From positions 34,409,433 through 34,473,432 of the forward strand of contig CM034244.1 of NCBI GenBank assembly GCA_019916065.1: DNA of 64,000 bases, given 5' to 3'. The position numbers were made by a program, and so were the translations under genes. Origin of the DNA: Vitellaria paradoxa. Lineage: Eukaryota > Streptophyta > Magnoliopsida > Ericales > Sapotaceae. Shown piece after piece: positions 43,533 to 55,125 of this stretch. The notes under the pieces were generated by a model, which saw nothing but the letters and a program-made list of their open reading frames with translations, had not been told where the DNA came from and did not search any database. Within the stretch, counting starts at the first letter, position 1, and every line of letters begins with the position of its first letter.

Positions 43533-43723
43533 TATGGTAGTGAGTTGAATTTGCTAATGCAATATGGTTCATGTTGTATGCTGTTTTTTAACTCATACAT
43601 CCCTTCTTGTTTTCCTTCAAATTTTAGGTATGGTAGTGAGTTGAATTTGCTAATGCAATATGGTTCATGTTGTATGCTGTTTTTTAACTCATATATCCCT
43701 TCTTGTTTTCCTCAAATTTTAGG
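43533..43723 (+). repeat. 96-bp tandem duplication of an intron 3' end
   Basis: Copies at 43533-43628 and 43629-43723 are nearly identical; they differ by one substitution (CATACAT/CATATAT) and one missing T. Each ends in a pyrimidine stretch and AAATTTTAG|G, an acceptor-like site, about 150 bp before the FRS start codon. Confidence 0.85.
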
Positions 43724-43875
43724 TTGCACGGTAATAGAATTGTTGGGAGAACAGTGGAGATTCTAAATTTTTATTTTGAAGAAGTGATATGAACGCAGTA
43801 AGCAGCAAGTGAAAAGATTTTTGAAGTGAAGTGTCCAGTGGATTTCTGGTGCACCTGGACTTCCCTGTTTAAATA

Positions 43876-46800
43876 ATGGATTCTAATGTCATTTCTGGTA
43901 ATACAAATTTAGAGCCGCAGGATGATATGGAATTTGAATCAAATGAGGCGGCTTATGAATTCTATAAAGAATACGCCAAATCTGTGGGGTTTGGTACGGC
44001 CAAATTGAGCAGTCGCCGTTCAAGGGCATCAAAGGAGTTTATTGATGCAAATTTTCATGTATCCGCTATGGAAACAAACAGCAGTCTGATGATGCTATTA
44101 ATCCACGACCTTCACCAAAGATAGGTTGTAAAGCAAGCATGCATGTGAAGAGAAGGCCAAATGGAAGATGGTATATTCATAGTTTCATAAAGGAGCACAA
44201 TCACGAGCTTTTGCCTGCCCAAGTGCATTTTTTCCGAAGCCATAGGAATATTGACCCACTGAAGAATGATGCTAAAATACGAAGAAGGAAGATCTTAGCT
44301 GCGGTGTCCAAACATATGGTGCATATCAGTATACGGGTTCTTGGAGAACTGTATTCGAAATCAGCATGATAAGGGCCGCAATTTGACCTTAGAGGAGGGT
44401 GATGCTCAACTGTTACTTGAACTTTTTGTGCATATGCAGGAAGAGAACCCTAATTCTCTATGCTGTAGACTTAAATGAAGAGCATCGCCTGAGAAATGTG
44501 TTCTGGGCTGATTCCAAAGGCTATGGGTGATTATACTAACTTTGGTGATGTTGTTTCTTTTGATACTACATATTACATGAGCAGGTATAAATACCATTGG
44601 TGCTATTTGTTGGAGTGAACCATCATATTCAGCCCACATTGCTTGGTTGTGCGTTGGTAGCAGATGAAACAGTATATACATTTGTTTGGCTATTGCAAAC
44701 TGTGTTATCAATGGGGGGGACGACCTCCACGATTGATACTAACTGACCAAAACAATGCTTTAAAAGCAGCTATTGCGGCAGTCTTCCAGAATCACGACAT
44801 TGTTTGTCTCTGTGGCAGGTATTGGAAAAGATCCCTCGACAACTCCATTACTTGAATCCGTGGCATGATAACTTCAGGGCAAAATTTAACAAATGTATAT
44901 ATAGATCATGTACTGAAGATCAATTTGAGAGAAGATGGTGGAAATTGCTTGACAGATTCAATCTGAGAGATGATGAATGGATGCACTCGTTGTATGAAGA
45001 TCGCAAGTTATGGGTGCCCACTTTTATGAGAGGTGTATCTTTTGCTGGATTGTCTACAGCCTCACGATCTGAAAGTTTGAACTCTTTTTGGACAAGTATG
45101 TACATGGGGAAACTTGTTTGAGAGACTTTATAGGACACTACAAAATAATACTTGAAGATAGGTATGAAGAGGAAGCCAAGGCAGAATTTGATGCTTGGCA
45201 TGAAACACCAGAGTTAAAGTCCCCTTCGCCGTTTGAAAAACAAATGTCACTAATATACTCATGAAATTTTCAAGAAGTTTCAGGTTGAAGTTTTGGGGGC
45301 AGCTGCATGCCATCTTAAGAAAGAAAAAGAAGACGAGGCTGCAATTACATATGCTGTTAAAGACTTTGAAGATAACCAAGATTTCACAGTGGAATGGAAT
45401 GAATCGAAATCGGATATTTATTGTTCATGCCATTTGTTTGAATATAATGGTTATCTCTGTAGACATGCGATTGTGGTTCTCCAAATGTCTGGTGTTTTCA
45501 GTATCCCATTTAATATATACTGCAAAGATGGACAAATGCTGCCACAAGCAGGCATGTCATTAGAGAGAGATTGGATTGAAATACAATCTAAGGTCCGCCG
45601 TTACAATGATCTCTGTCGACGTGCTATTATTTTGGGTGAAGAAGGGTCTCTATCACAAGAAGTTATAATATAGCAGTTGTTGCTATAAAAGAAGCACTGA
45701 AGCAATGTGCAAGTGTGAATAATTCTACGAATGATTTAAGACAGAGCACATCAGCTCCTCTTACAATATGTTGGACCTGAGGAGAATAATCAAGGTAGCA
45801 CAACATCTAAAGAGCAGGTACCTAATCTTAAGACGACCAAGACAAACAAGGGTTCTAAGAGAGTGGAGTCTGGGAAGGAGAAGGCAACTACTGATAATGA
45901 TGCAAATAAACAAGAAGGGTACACAAAGTTGATGGTTGATTTGTTCATGCTATTTATTTTGCCATTGAAAACTTTTTTGGAACTGAAAAGAGTAAAAGAA
46001 AGATAAATATTATGCTGCGTTGGTGTTTCAGGTACCTTTGGAGATGGAAGCTATTAATATGGTACACAAGGCAGCTTTCACCAAATGGTTTGTTCTTTAT
46101 CGAATTTAAGTCTACATATTTTTATTGGATCATGTGAATATTTGAACCATACTTTGACTTTGTAAATTGTTTCTAATTCCAGTAAAATTAAATAAATAGC
46201 TTTCTTCTGCTTGGGTTCATATCTGCTGGGGCATTCACATTTGACACACTTTTTTTTTTTATTATTTTTTTATCAAAAAGAAAAAGAAAATTATCAATTG
46301 TGGCATGTACTATGCTCAATAGAATGGAGCTGGGCAATAATTTTGGTTGTCTAACCAATATATATATATTTTTATTATAACGAGTATTGAGATTGATTGG
46401 AGCTTTTAACTTGCTCTGGGGGTACAATTAAGTTTTAATGTTACTAATCTAAGTGTTTGGTAAGCCTTTCGCAAATTCTTTGTGGTAGGCAGAGAATGTT
46501 GCATGTCAGCAGCATAACATAATGATTTATATGTGTATATTTTTGTTTTTGAATACAAGATTGTTTGAAACACATGCATGTAATTATACATCATGTTTGG
46601 TGGTGATGCACCAAACTGTTACAGGGGCACCATCAGCATAGTTGGCAGATCAGTGACATACACTGCCTAGACTAACATGTTCTACTGGTAAAAGGCAGAA
46701 TAAATTCATTTTCTATAATGGGCAGAATGAAATTTGTGTGTAATGGGCCACAGCAGGGACATTCTCTGTCCAGACTAATAATGTTCTATCAGTAAAAGGC

Positions 46801-47100
46801 AGAATGAAATCCATTTTCTGTAATGGCCAGAATGAATTTTTGTGTATGGGCGAATGAAAATTTGAGATGCATCACTCACCTTGTTTAATTACATGCTTGC
46901 AATGGTAATCTATTGCTTACAATCCCGATATCCATTTTATTTTTTGGCAGGAACTGCCCTCCTTGAGGCCAGCACAATGCACAATCTGGTGCCAGCACAT
47001 TTACATAATGTAGTGCCAACAATGTTTCATAATGTTCAATCATCGCCGTTTCATAATGTGGCTTCTACCCATGTCCCGACTCTCGGCTTCCACATTAGCT
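43876..47100 (+). pseudogene. FAR1-related sequence (FRS) gene, decayed
   Basis: FAR1/FRS proteins are plant transcription factors descended from Mutator-type transposases. All parts are visible but in shifting frames: the FAR1 DNA-binding domain starting at 43876 (FESNEAAYEFYKEYAKSVGF), then [19 protein letters not shown] and [11 protein letters not shown]; the MULE transposase-like domain (GDYTNFGDVVSFDTTYYM, LILTDQNNALKAAI, ASRSESLNSF); the SWIM zinc finger (YCSCHLFEYNGYLCRHA, with CxC and CxH) near 45420-45475; and C-terminal exons with HNVVP-type repeats at 46952-47090. Small indels break the frame about a dozen times, for example near 44054, 44320-44345, 44450, 44522, 44595, 44716, 44790-44830, 45090, 45262 and 45515-45590, with stops between. 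Upstream duplication of a splice-acceptor region adds to the picture of decay. The IPT9 exons are free of such indels, so assembly error alone is unlikely. Confidence 0.85.
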
Positions 47101-48396
47101 TGTACTTCTGGTTTGTTTTTCTAACCTTTGGCTGTTGTACCTTCGGTATAGCTTTCTTTTTCTGTTTCCTGTGTAGACTTTTAGAAGCTATAATTTAAAA
47201 AGAAAATGCTTATGCTTCATATGCAACATCTCTACTCCAATCAAGGATCTAACTTTTGGTTTTGTTTCTCTCATTTTTGACTGAACTGTTTCGACGTGAG
47301 TAGGGGTGCCTGTCGAAATTACATCAATTTTGGGTGTGTTTTAACTGAAATTAGGTGGAAAATTGTGGCGTCTTATTGTAATTTTAATATTATTAAGTAT
47401 ATCAATAGTTATACTATACTATTCTATTAATTAAATTAAGTAGTTATAATTCTAGTTAATTAGTTGTAACATCGAAAATTTAATTATAAAAATATATATG
47501 CATGTATAGTTACACACAATTAATTCCCATTATCCAAGTTTATGATTGTAATTTTTTTCCCTAAATGACGGCACAAGTTTTTAGCTCGGTTTGTTTTTAT
47601 TAATAATAATAATTAGATTATTTAAACTTTTGTTAACCACTTATTAGATTCTATTTAAAAAAGCTCATATAAAAATGTCTTTATTAATTATTACTATATT
47701 ATTATTTTCATCATCTTAATTATTCGTTATTCTAATGTTATTTACTAACATCGAAAAGTTAGTAAATTATTATTAATATTATTTTTTTCACATAAAATAA
47801 AATATTGACTTCACACCGTCATGGGAAAATAAGCTAAACATTTTAATATTTAATAATTCTTTTGTACTTAATGTATAATTTGAATTTAATCTCTTAGTAG
47901 TGTCTGTGCAATTTTCTTAGAAATTGAATTAAAAGGAAAATTTGTGGTTTTAAGAAAAGAAAATTAAAAAAAAAATGTAACGTATAACTTCTATCATAAA
48001 ATAAAAAAAGCGAGATAATTGGAAATAGCACTGTGAGTTACTATGTAATTTTTTATAATCTCTCTTTGTCTAATGTATGTATAGAAACACGGTGAGATAT
48101 TATATATTAGCTTTGAAAGTAGAAAGTGATGAAGTTGATGAGTTTATGTTTTCAAATGCTTCCTTATATTTTCATTTTCTTTTTCTTCATTCCCATCGTG
48201 TTTATGAAACATTTCCGTTTGAAAGCTGATCAAAATGCCTACACCTAGTGAAATGATATTAATCCAATTTCATTTATGCTCTTTTCATATCGTTGTTGGC
48301 CTTCAATTTGGTTGGGTTTGGGCAGAGGATTTGATCTGGGAAGCGGCATGGCTGCAATATTCTACCATGTTATATTTCATGATGTTCGGGTGATAG
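47101..48396. other. Intergenic AT-rich DNA
   Basis: No open frame, RNA gene or bounded repeat is recognised beyond the FRS 3' end. Confidence 0.45.
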
Positions 48397-48701
48397 GGGG
48401 CATTTGGAAGACAAAAAACTACCAATTTTTTTATAATATTTTACCAACTTTTACCAACTTTTGGTCATTCTTGTTTTCTATGCGTTTATTTTGAAACTTC
48501 AAATTTTACAAACTTTTGTCAATTTTTACCAAATTTTGTCAATTGTCTGACCACTTTTCTGATCAGAACTGTTCGAACGGTAGGTGAGATTATGTTAGAA
48601 CAGGTCTGGTCAAAATTTTTGGATTGTGCAAATCAAACACCAAAAAGTGACTTGACAAACCTCACTTTTTCTGGGTTTTTTTTAAGTCTTCCAAATGCCA
48701 C
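48397..48701 (+). mobile_element. MITE, local family C, copy 2
   Basis: Ends GGGGGCATTTGGAAGAC and GTCTTCCAAATGCCAC are inverted repeats. The interior CAACTTTTGG...CTTGTTTT, CAAATTTTACAAACTTTTGT and TGTTCGAACGGTAGG matches the minus strand of 16971-17222. No clear target duplication. Confidence 0.65.
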
Positions 48702-48897
48702 AATATTAAAACATAAATGTTGAATTGTTTGGTGAGATGTTTTAATAACAAGAATGAAAGACTTGAGATTCTGGATTTCGGACATTTAAGGTTATAAGAT
48801 CTTCCTGCCAGATGCTGAAATGTGTTCTGGAACTTTTCTTGTGGATTTGTTTTTTATGCAATGGTATGAACTGCTGCGTGGATTCAAATTATGCAAA

Positions 48898-48898
<1 letters not shown>

Positions 48899-48928
<30 letters not shown>

Positions 48929-48934
48929 AAAAAA
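48899..48934. repeat. C-run followed by A-run
   Basis: About 20 C are followed directly by about 17 A. It is a potential G-quadruplex on the minus strand and prone to sequencing-length error. Confidence 0.8.
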
Positions 48935-49157
48935 ATCCATCTCACAGACAGAGTCGTAAATTCAGCGTTCACCTGAAGGTTCGATCTCATGGTTCGAAAT
49001 ATGCCTACCATGTTTTTCGGATATTCATATAGTTAGCGTGCTAACATTAGTGAACTTGTTTTGTTGGATTCTTTTCGAAAGGAAAGCAAATCTCAGACAC
49101 GCACACTGTTTTAACATTTGCTTTTCACAGTTTCTCATTGCTTTTTTTCAGAACTAA

Positions 49158-49490
49158 GGTGGCACTTAGTTTGCTGTTTTCTGTTTTTTTTTTTTTATGT
49201 ATTTTATGTTTTGAAAATCCCAAAACAAGGAAATAGAAAATATTTTGTTTTCCTTGTTTTGCAATTTTTTTGTTTTGAATTGAAAACTCTCAAAAAGATT
49301 TTTGTCATTTTTTATTTTATGTGTAAATTTTTTTCTGTTTTTTAAAACAAAAAAATTTTCGAAAACACAAGTGATCAATACCTTTTAAGCTAGTTTCTTT
49401 GTTTTCAAAAGTGCAAAATGAAATAAGTTTAAAATAGAAAGTAGAAATAGAGACAAAAAGTAAAAATGAAAAAATAAACTAAATGACACC
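49158..49490 (-). mobile_element. MITE, local family D, copy 3 (inverted)
   Basis: 333 bp; TAA on both sides (49155-49157 and 49491-49493), starts GGTGGCACTTAGTTTG, ends AAACTAAATGACACC. The core GTGATCAATACC and GTTTTCAAAAGTGCAAAATG places it in reverse orientation to copies 1, 2 and 4. Confidence 0.82.
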
Positions 49491-49493
49491 TAA

Positions 49494-49869
49494 AATATTG
49501 TCACACAGTCGTTAATATTTATTTGTGATCGCTTTTATAGTAATGACTGTTTCACCAAAAATCTCTATGTAGTGGTTATATCTTATTATTCGCTTCCTTT
49601 TCTTCCTTGCCCATTTATTTATTTTTATTTTGTTAGACACCCGTGGCCTATAGTTGGCTATTGCTTTCGTGGGTATATTTCTCTTTGCATTTATTGAGGG
49701 AGAATTTTGGAAAGCTGCTTCAATTGCTCATGTGCTCCTCTTATTACAATATAGCACCAACATTCTACACAAGCAGTACGAACAAGTTCGTAATTAATAT
49801 CGTGAATGGGCATAAATCTCAGGCGAGTAAAGTTAGGAGGAGAATCACATTCATGGAAGTACTTGAAGA

Positions 49870-49906
<37 letters not shown>

Positions 49907-50574
49907 CTTTGTACTTTTGAGTAAGGTAGACTGTGTCTGAGTGTTTTTTTTTTTTTTAGTTGTTTGAGCTTAGATTGAAAAAAAATCCGGCCTGAGAGTA
50001 ATTCATGATCTTGTTAAGTTGAATTGAGTTTAATTTGTGGCTTATTTTGTATTAAATTTGAGTTTGGGCCTCAAAAGACTTGCTTCAAAATGCCTCTGAA
50101 TTGATTTGATAAAATATATATTTTATATTTTTTATAATTCTAGATCAAAATAACATCGTTTTAGTTTAATTGAGTTATTCGGAAATTGATTTCAAGCTTA
50201 ATTTTTTTTTTCCAGGTTATGCTTGATTAAATCAAAGCTTGCCTCGAGGCCACAACTAATTCTGAGTTCTAATTTGAAATTTTATTTTAGAATTTGAGAT
50301 GTTTTTAGGGTTCCAAATAAGTTGAGCCAAGTTAGTATTAAAAATGCGTAGGATTGCTCGTTAAGTTAAAATTGGAGTTCGAGTTAAGTTTAGGATTGCT
50401 CGTTAAGTTAAAATTGGAGTTCGAGTTAAGTTTTGAATGAGTTTGACATATTCTGTTTAAGATTGTTTGTTAAGTTTATTGGTGGGCTCGAGTTTGAGTT
50501 AAGTACTCTCTAATTGAGCCTATAATCAAATTTGTTCAAGAATTACTCAATGAACAAACTTAACAAACAAATAA
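49494..50574. other. Intergenic DNA with a GA run and short tandem repeat
   Basis: A GA run lies at 49873-49901. A perfect 42-bp direct duplication (GTTAAGTTAAAATTGGAGTT inside) lies at 50349-50390 and 50391-50432. About 50000-50520 has repeated GAGTTTGAGTT/TCGAGTTAAG words. The frame at 49643-49924 is fortuitous. Confidence 0.5.
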
Positions 50575-51063
50575 AGAGTGCGATTGGTGTACCAAAGTTT
50601 GGTGAAATTTCTGAAAATCTCTATAAAATTTTACACATTCTTACTCAAAATTAAAAAAAAAATGTTCAATATCTTTCAAAAAAAAGTCTAGAATTCGGTT
50701 AATTAAATAGCAAAATTTTTTTGCCATTCTCATCGTAAACTCCCAATCTACCAAATAATACTCATTTTGATTATTTTTTATAACGTTTTTAAAACCGTTC
50801 CAATGATTGTAGAAATTGTTCTGATGAAATCGCACGGCTAATTTTCGTCCAAACAGTTCCTACAATCTGTTTGGACGGATTGTAATGTAAAGAAGTCATG
50901 ACTGTCCAAAATTTTAAATTTGTCTAAACAGAAATCTAATCCGTTTGAATGAAATTTTACTATTTATCTCTAAAATATGCGGTTTGAGCGGTGTGCATTA
51001 AACACAAAAAATTTTTAAATCACATTTTATATCTTTTTTTCTCACTTTTTGGTGCACCAATCG
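50575..51063 (+). mobile_element. MITE, local family E, copy 2
   Basis: Ends AGAGTGCGATTGGTGTACC and GGTGCACCAATCG are inverted repeats, with TAA on both sides (50572-50574 and 51064-51066). The interior matches 2878-3400 over its length, including ACTCCCAATCTA and AAGTCATGACTG versus AAATCATGACTG. Confidence 0.75.
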
Positions 51064-51236
51064 TAACCAAAGTTTTATTCAACATGTTTAGTAGCGATTT
51101 AAAATTCACATATTTAGCGGTGTCACGTTGTAAGAACTGAGACATTATTACTGACTTCGAAGGTTCAGAAGAAGATCCTAAAAGAAGACTCCAAAAGCTG
51201 CTACCTCTTCTGGTCGTAGATACAATTTTCATCCGA

Positions 51237-51482
51237 GACTCTGCGGTCTAGCCTAGTGATCGAAGCGTGCTCTTTCAGACTCTGATTATGGGGGTTCGGA
51301 GTGTAGGGTTTGAATCGTCTTAAGTGCACTACCGTAATTGAACTGGAGAAAGTCTTGGGTCAGACCGCTCTCCCTCCGGTTTAGCAGGTCGGGACTCTTG
51401 ATTGTGGGGGTTGGGGTTCCTGATTGTGGGGGCTCCAACCGACCCTGGTTTCGAGTCATAAAAAAAAAAAAAAAGAAAAAAC
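51237..51482 (+). mobile_element. tRNA-derived SINE with perfect 9-bp target duplication
   Basis: This 246-bp element starts AGACTCTGCGGTCTAGCC, has an A-box-like TAGCCTAGTGATCGAAG and a B-box-like GGGTTTGAATCG, and ends with a long A-run after GGTTTCGAGTCATA. TTTCATCCG flanks it on both sides (51228-51236 and 51483-51491). It differs from the two other non-Au SINEs of the window. Confidence 0.82.
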
Positions 51483-51491
51483 TTTCATCCG

Positions 51492-52790
51492 CGATCGTCG
51501 CTCGACCTCCACTTTTACTATTTTGCTTGTCTTAATATGGACAATTTGAAGATTGGGTTAATGAGAAGCAGCCCGAGTTGGACTGGGTGTTTGTATACAT
51601 GTTTTAATGGAAGGTTTATACATCAAATCGGATGTAATTTTTGTCGCATCGAAAAATTCATGTGACAACCTAGACAAAACCACGATGAACACGTGCTCTC
51701 ACGTGTTTCAATTCCCCATGCGCAGCAGCAGTCAGAGGGGAAAAAAAAAAAAAGAGGACCCACACCCAGCAATTACTAATTATGCAAAGCATAATCATGT
51801 GCCTTTAGAATCACCCAACCTTTAGCCAAGCCTAAATATCATTATTTAATTACATTTTAATGAGTATAATTTTTTATATTTTACATTAATTACATTTCAA
51901 TCAGTTTTATTTTAATTTTTATATTTATTTTAAAATTAATTTTAATTAAATTAAATTAGAACTATTAAATTATTTTAAAATTATCAAGACCGTTGATCAA
52001 TACACTTTAACCCTTAAATGTGTTTTTACACTTCAGTACATAAAACTTGTTCTTTTTGCCTATGTTATATATATATATATATATATATATTTTAATAATT
52101 AAAATGACACTTGATGACTTTTTGTTAAATAATTTATAAATAATTAAATTTATAGCGATTTTTTTTTTTGGGGGATTTCACCTCCGCCTTGTTTCGAAAC
52201 TTTATCCGAATAATGTTTATTGCTAAAAAAGCACATTATGCAATTGCGTTAAAAAATTAATTTTTTCAGTTTATTGAATTAACTTTGCATCTTTTGTTTA
52301 TTTTGTTAAAGTTTTAAAATTATTTAGCAATAGGTTATTCAGAGTAGCTAGGTTTAAAATCATAAAATATTTAGACTGAAATTAATTTAAATTTTTGGGC
52401 AAATTATATTTTAGATAATTTTTATTCTTTTTAACCTTTTTTTTATCATTAATAATAAGTGATGGATTGTGCTATGCATAGATCATGGATGTAAAATTAG
52501 TTAGATCTCAAAATTTTATATAGATAACAAATTAAGAAAAACAAATAAATTTTAAGAAGGTTGATTTTTAACTTAATTTTTTAATTTAAAAATTTATATG
52601 TATTAATAGCATTTTCTTAAATTGACTATAACATAAACAAATTGACCTAAAAATTTATCAGTACTAATGGTAATTTTTAAATTAATATTAATTATTTTTT
52701 AAATATTAGTGATATTCAGAACATAATTTGGTTATTTATATAAAATATAAAATAAGTTATTGGGCTAAAAAAATAGCAATTGAATGTGCG
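51492..52790. other. Intergenic AT-rich DNA
   Basis: A TA run at 52067-52090 and poly-A/T stretches; no gene or bounded repeat. Confidence 0.45.
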
Positions 52791-53038
52791 TTTGAAGTGA
52801 TAAAAAATGAGATAATTTATGAATTTGTAATTATGTTTAAAATAAAGAGTGAATAATTTTTAAAAATTTTTAAAAATTTTCAGTAATTTTTAACAAATAA
52901 TATTCAACAAATTCTTTGAAGTGATAAAAATGAGATAATTTATGAATTTGTAATTATGTATTAAAATAAAGAGTGAATAATTTTTAAAAATTTTTAAAAA
53001 TTTTCAGTAATTTTTAACAAATAATATTCAACAAATTC
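52791..53038. repeat. 124-bp tandem pair of a family-A MITE
   Basis: Copies at 52791-52914 and 52915-53038 both run from TTTGAAGTGATAAAAA to ATATTCAACAAATTC and are almost identical. The core GAGATAATTTATGAATTTG matches the family-A MITEs at 5533 and 14413. It ends about 85 bp from the 3' end of the LRR gene. Confidence 0.8.
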
Positions 53039-53121
53039 ACATCGCTATTACATTCCATGGTACAAATCAAATTAAAATGTATTAACCAATAGATCACTCA
53101 AGATGAAATCGGGTGCTACTC

Positions 53122-54210
53122 TTAACAGGCTCTAAGGGGTTTCCCACAGAGACAATCGTTGTAAACAAACGACGACGCTTCGAGATGATCGAACGGCGAC
53201 ACTGCCGGAATCGGCCCGCACAGGTGATTGTGGCTCAGATCAAGGTGTCCGATATACGACGCCGACGTTATTGACTTCGGAATCCGACCTCTCAGCCGAT
53301 TATACGACAAATCCATCCCCGTAAAGTACGATCTCGGCCCGAAAACGTCCGGGATGGTTCCTTCTATCGCATTCCGACTCAAATTCAATATGCTAACCCC
53401 GGAGCTAATCAGCGTCGCCGGTATCCTACCAGAAATGCGGTTCCCGTCTAGATTTAACGTTGCCAGAACCGCCATTTTTCCGATCGGTTCGGGTATGGGA
53501 CCCGAAATTCGGTTGAAAGAGAGATCCAAATCGGCGAGCCGGTATATGCGGGATACCGAGCTCGGAATTGACCCGGTGAGTCGGTTTCGACTCAGTAGAG
53601 CTCGGCTCAGCATTCGCAATTTCCCGAAGTTACTCGGAATCGTTCCAGAGAGCTGGTTGTTCCGGAGGTCGAGGTGCATCAACGACGAGAGGTTTGTTAT
53701 CGACTTCGGTATCGTGCCGGTGATCTTGTTATCGGCGATGTTCAGCACCGTGAGTCGACTCAGCCTGCCAATATCCGCCGGGATTTCGCCAGAGATTTGG
53801 TTTCCGACCGAGTCGAGGATTCGAAGATACGGAAGATTAGCAATGCAGGGCGGGATAGTGCCGGAAATGCCCTTCCAGTCCGCGATGATAAGACTGGAGA
53901 GCCAGTCCAGGCGACAGATAGCCGGAGATGTAGCCAGTCATATAACCGGTCCGGTGTGCTTTCTGGAAGATACGGCTTTCCGACTCGCCCCGGAGGGTGA
54001 CGTCGGCGACGCGGCGAGTGGTGGTGTCGCAGCTGACTCCGTACCAGTTGTGGCAACAGTCGGAGCCGGTCCAGTTGTTGAAGATGCCCAGTAGGGTTCA
54101 TGCAGGGAAGCTCTCAGGGCCAGCAAAGCGTCCCGATCCGACGGGGGGCACGACTTCACGGCAGCGATGGCAGCAAGGAAGACATGACATGAAGAAGGAA
54201 GCGTACCCAT
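53122..54210 (-). pseudogene. DRT100: DRT100-like leucine-rich repeat protein, frame broken twice
   Basis: Intronless LRR gene; if uninterrupted it would encode about 363 residues, as for DRT100-like secreted LRR proteins. The start frame gives a hydrophobic N-terminus, CPPSDRDALLALRASLHEPY, an LRRNT domain start. At about 54092 a missing base moves the frame. The out-of-frame stretch encodes family-like sequence (NNWTGSDCCHNWYGVSCD). At about 53925 two further missing bases return it to the start frame, but the start frame has already met a TGA at 53940-53938. From 53748 the reading is clean, with at least six LRRs of the LxxLDLRNNQLSGTIP type, and ends in YNDCLCGKPLRAC, the LRRCT cap. The two losses sum to three, so only ~55 codons are out of phase. 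It is either a young pseudogene or a place where the assembly dropped bases in T and C runs. The symbol reflects family resemblance. Confidence 0.85.
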
Positions 54211-54344
54211 ACCTTTCTCTCTCTAAAACTCACACCGGTCCTCTCTCACTCTCTCTCTCTCTCTCTCACTGCACATGCAGCGATACGCAGTGTAATAACT
54301 AACGAGACTGTCAGCTACGCTTGTCCATGCTTGGTTTATAAATT
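54211..54344 (-). promoter_or_regulatory. Promoter and leader of the DRT100-like gene
   Basis: On the minus strand, ATTTATAAACC at 54345-54335 is a good TATA box about 130 bp upstream of the Met. Between them lies a GA run (the TC run at 54241-54268), typical of plant leaders. It suggests the gene was transcribed, whatever its present coding state. Confidence 0.5.
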
Positions 54345-55125
54345 AGTTTGCAACATTTTCTCATGACGATTTTACCCTTCACGTGTCATTGTTCCATAAT
54401 TAATTCATGTATGTAGTCTGGACCAAGAACAGCTTAACATGGGAAGTGATAAGCTTTCCGCGGAGAATTAAAATAATGAAGAAGAGCGAGTTGCAAATGG
54501 ATGTGGCGTTTGCTTGTAGTTGCAGGGTTGACGTGTGTTGAATATGGCCGAATGCCTATAATTATTCTCACAAGTTGCGTTTGAGTTTTAAAAATTAAAA
54601 AAATATTAAAAATTAATGTTAAAGTCACGTAAGCGTGATAAAACAAATGGCTATACAAGTATATATATTTTTATTTTTATTAAAAGGTCAAAAAAATTAT
54701 TAGCATAAAATCAAAAAGAAAAAATTTATATAATAATATTATATTCAGGTCCATTTGACGAGGTGAAAAATAATGAAAAATAGTGAAAAATATAATTTGA
54801 AAAATTTTTTTATGTTTAGCGCGCAGTCATCAAATTACGTTATTCAAAATAAATAGTAAATTTTTTTATTCTTACGTTAATTTTTTTTTTAAAGAGAGAG
54901 ACTCTTTGAATAGTTTTTTTTTTTTTTTTTAAATTCCTGTGGAATGATTTTGCATCATAAGTTATTAGGAGTTATTGAAAGTGGTTAAAAATTTTTAGAA
55001 TCTGTATATTGGAATTTTGAAATGTTATTGTAATTTGTAAAAATTTATTGAGATACGTAGATATATATAAATTTTATAGAAATTTGACGAAGTACGAAGA
55101 GTGTAAAATGTATTAGAGAATTTTA
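54345..55125. other. Intergenic AT-rich DNA
   Basis: No gene found. The minus-strand frame at 54434-54658 shows no family resemblance. Confidence 0.4.

Noticed and set aside
53228..54094. 288-codon plus-strand frame
   Set aside because: It is the antisense shadow of the DRT100-like LRR gene, which has clear LRR sequence on the minus strand.
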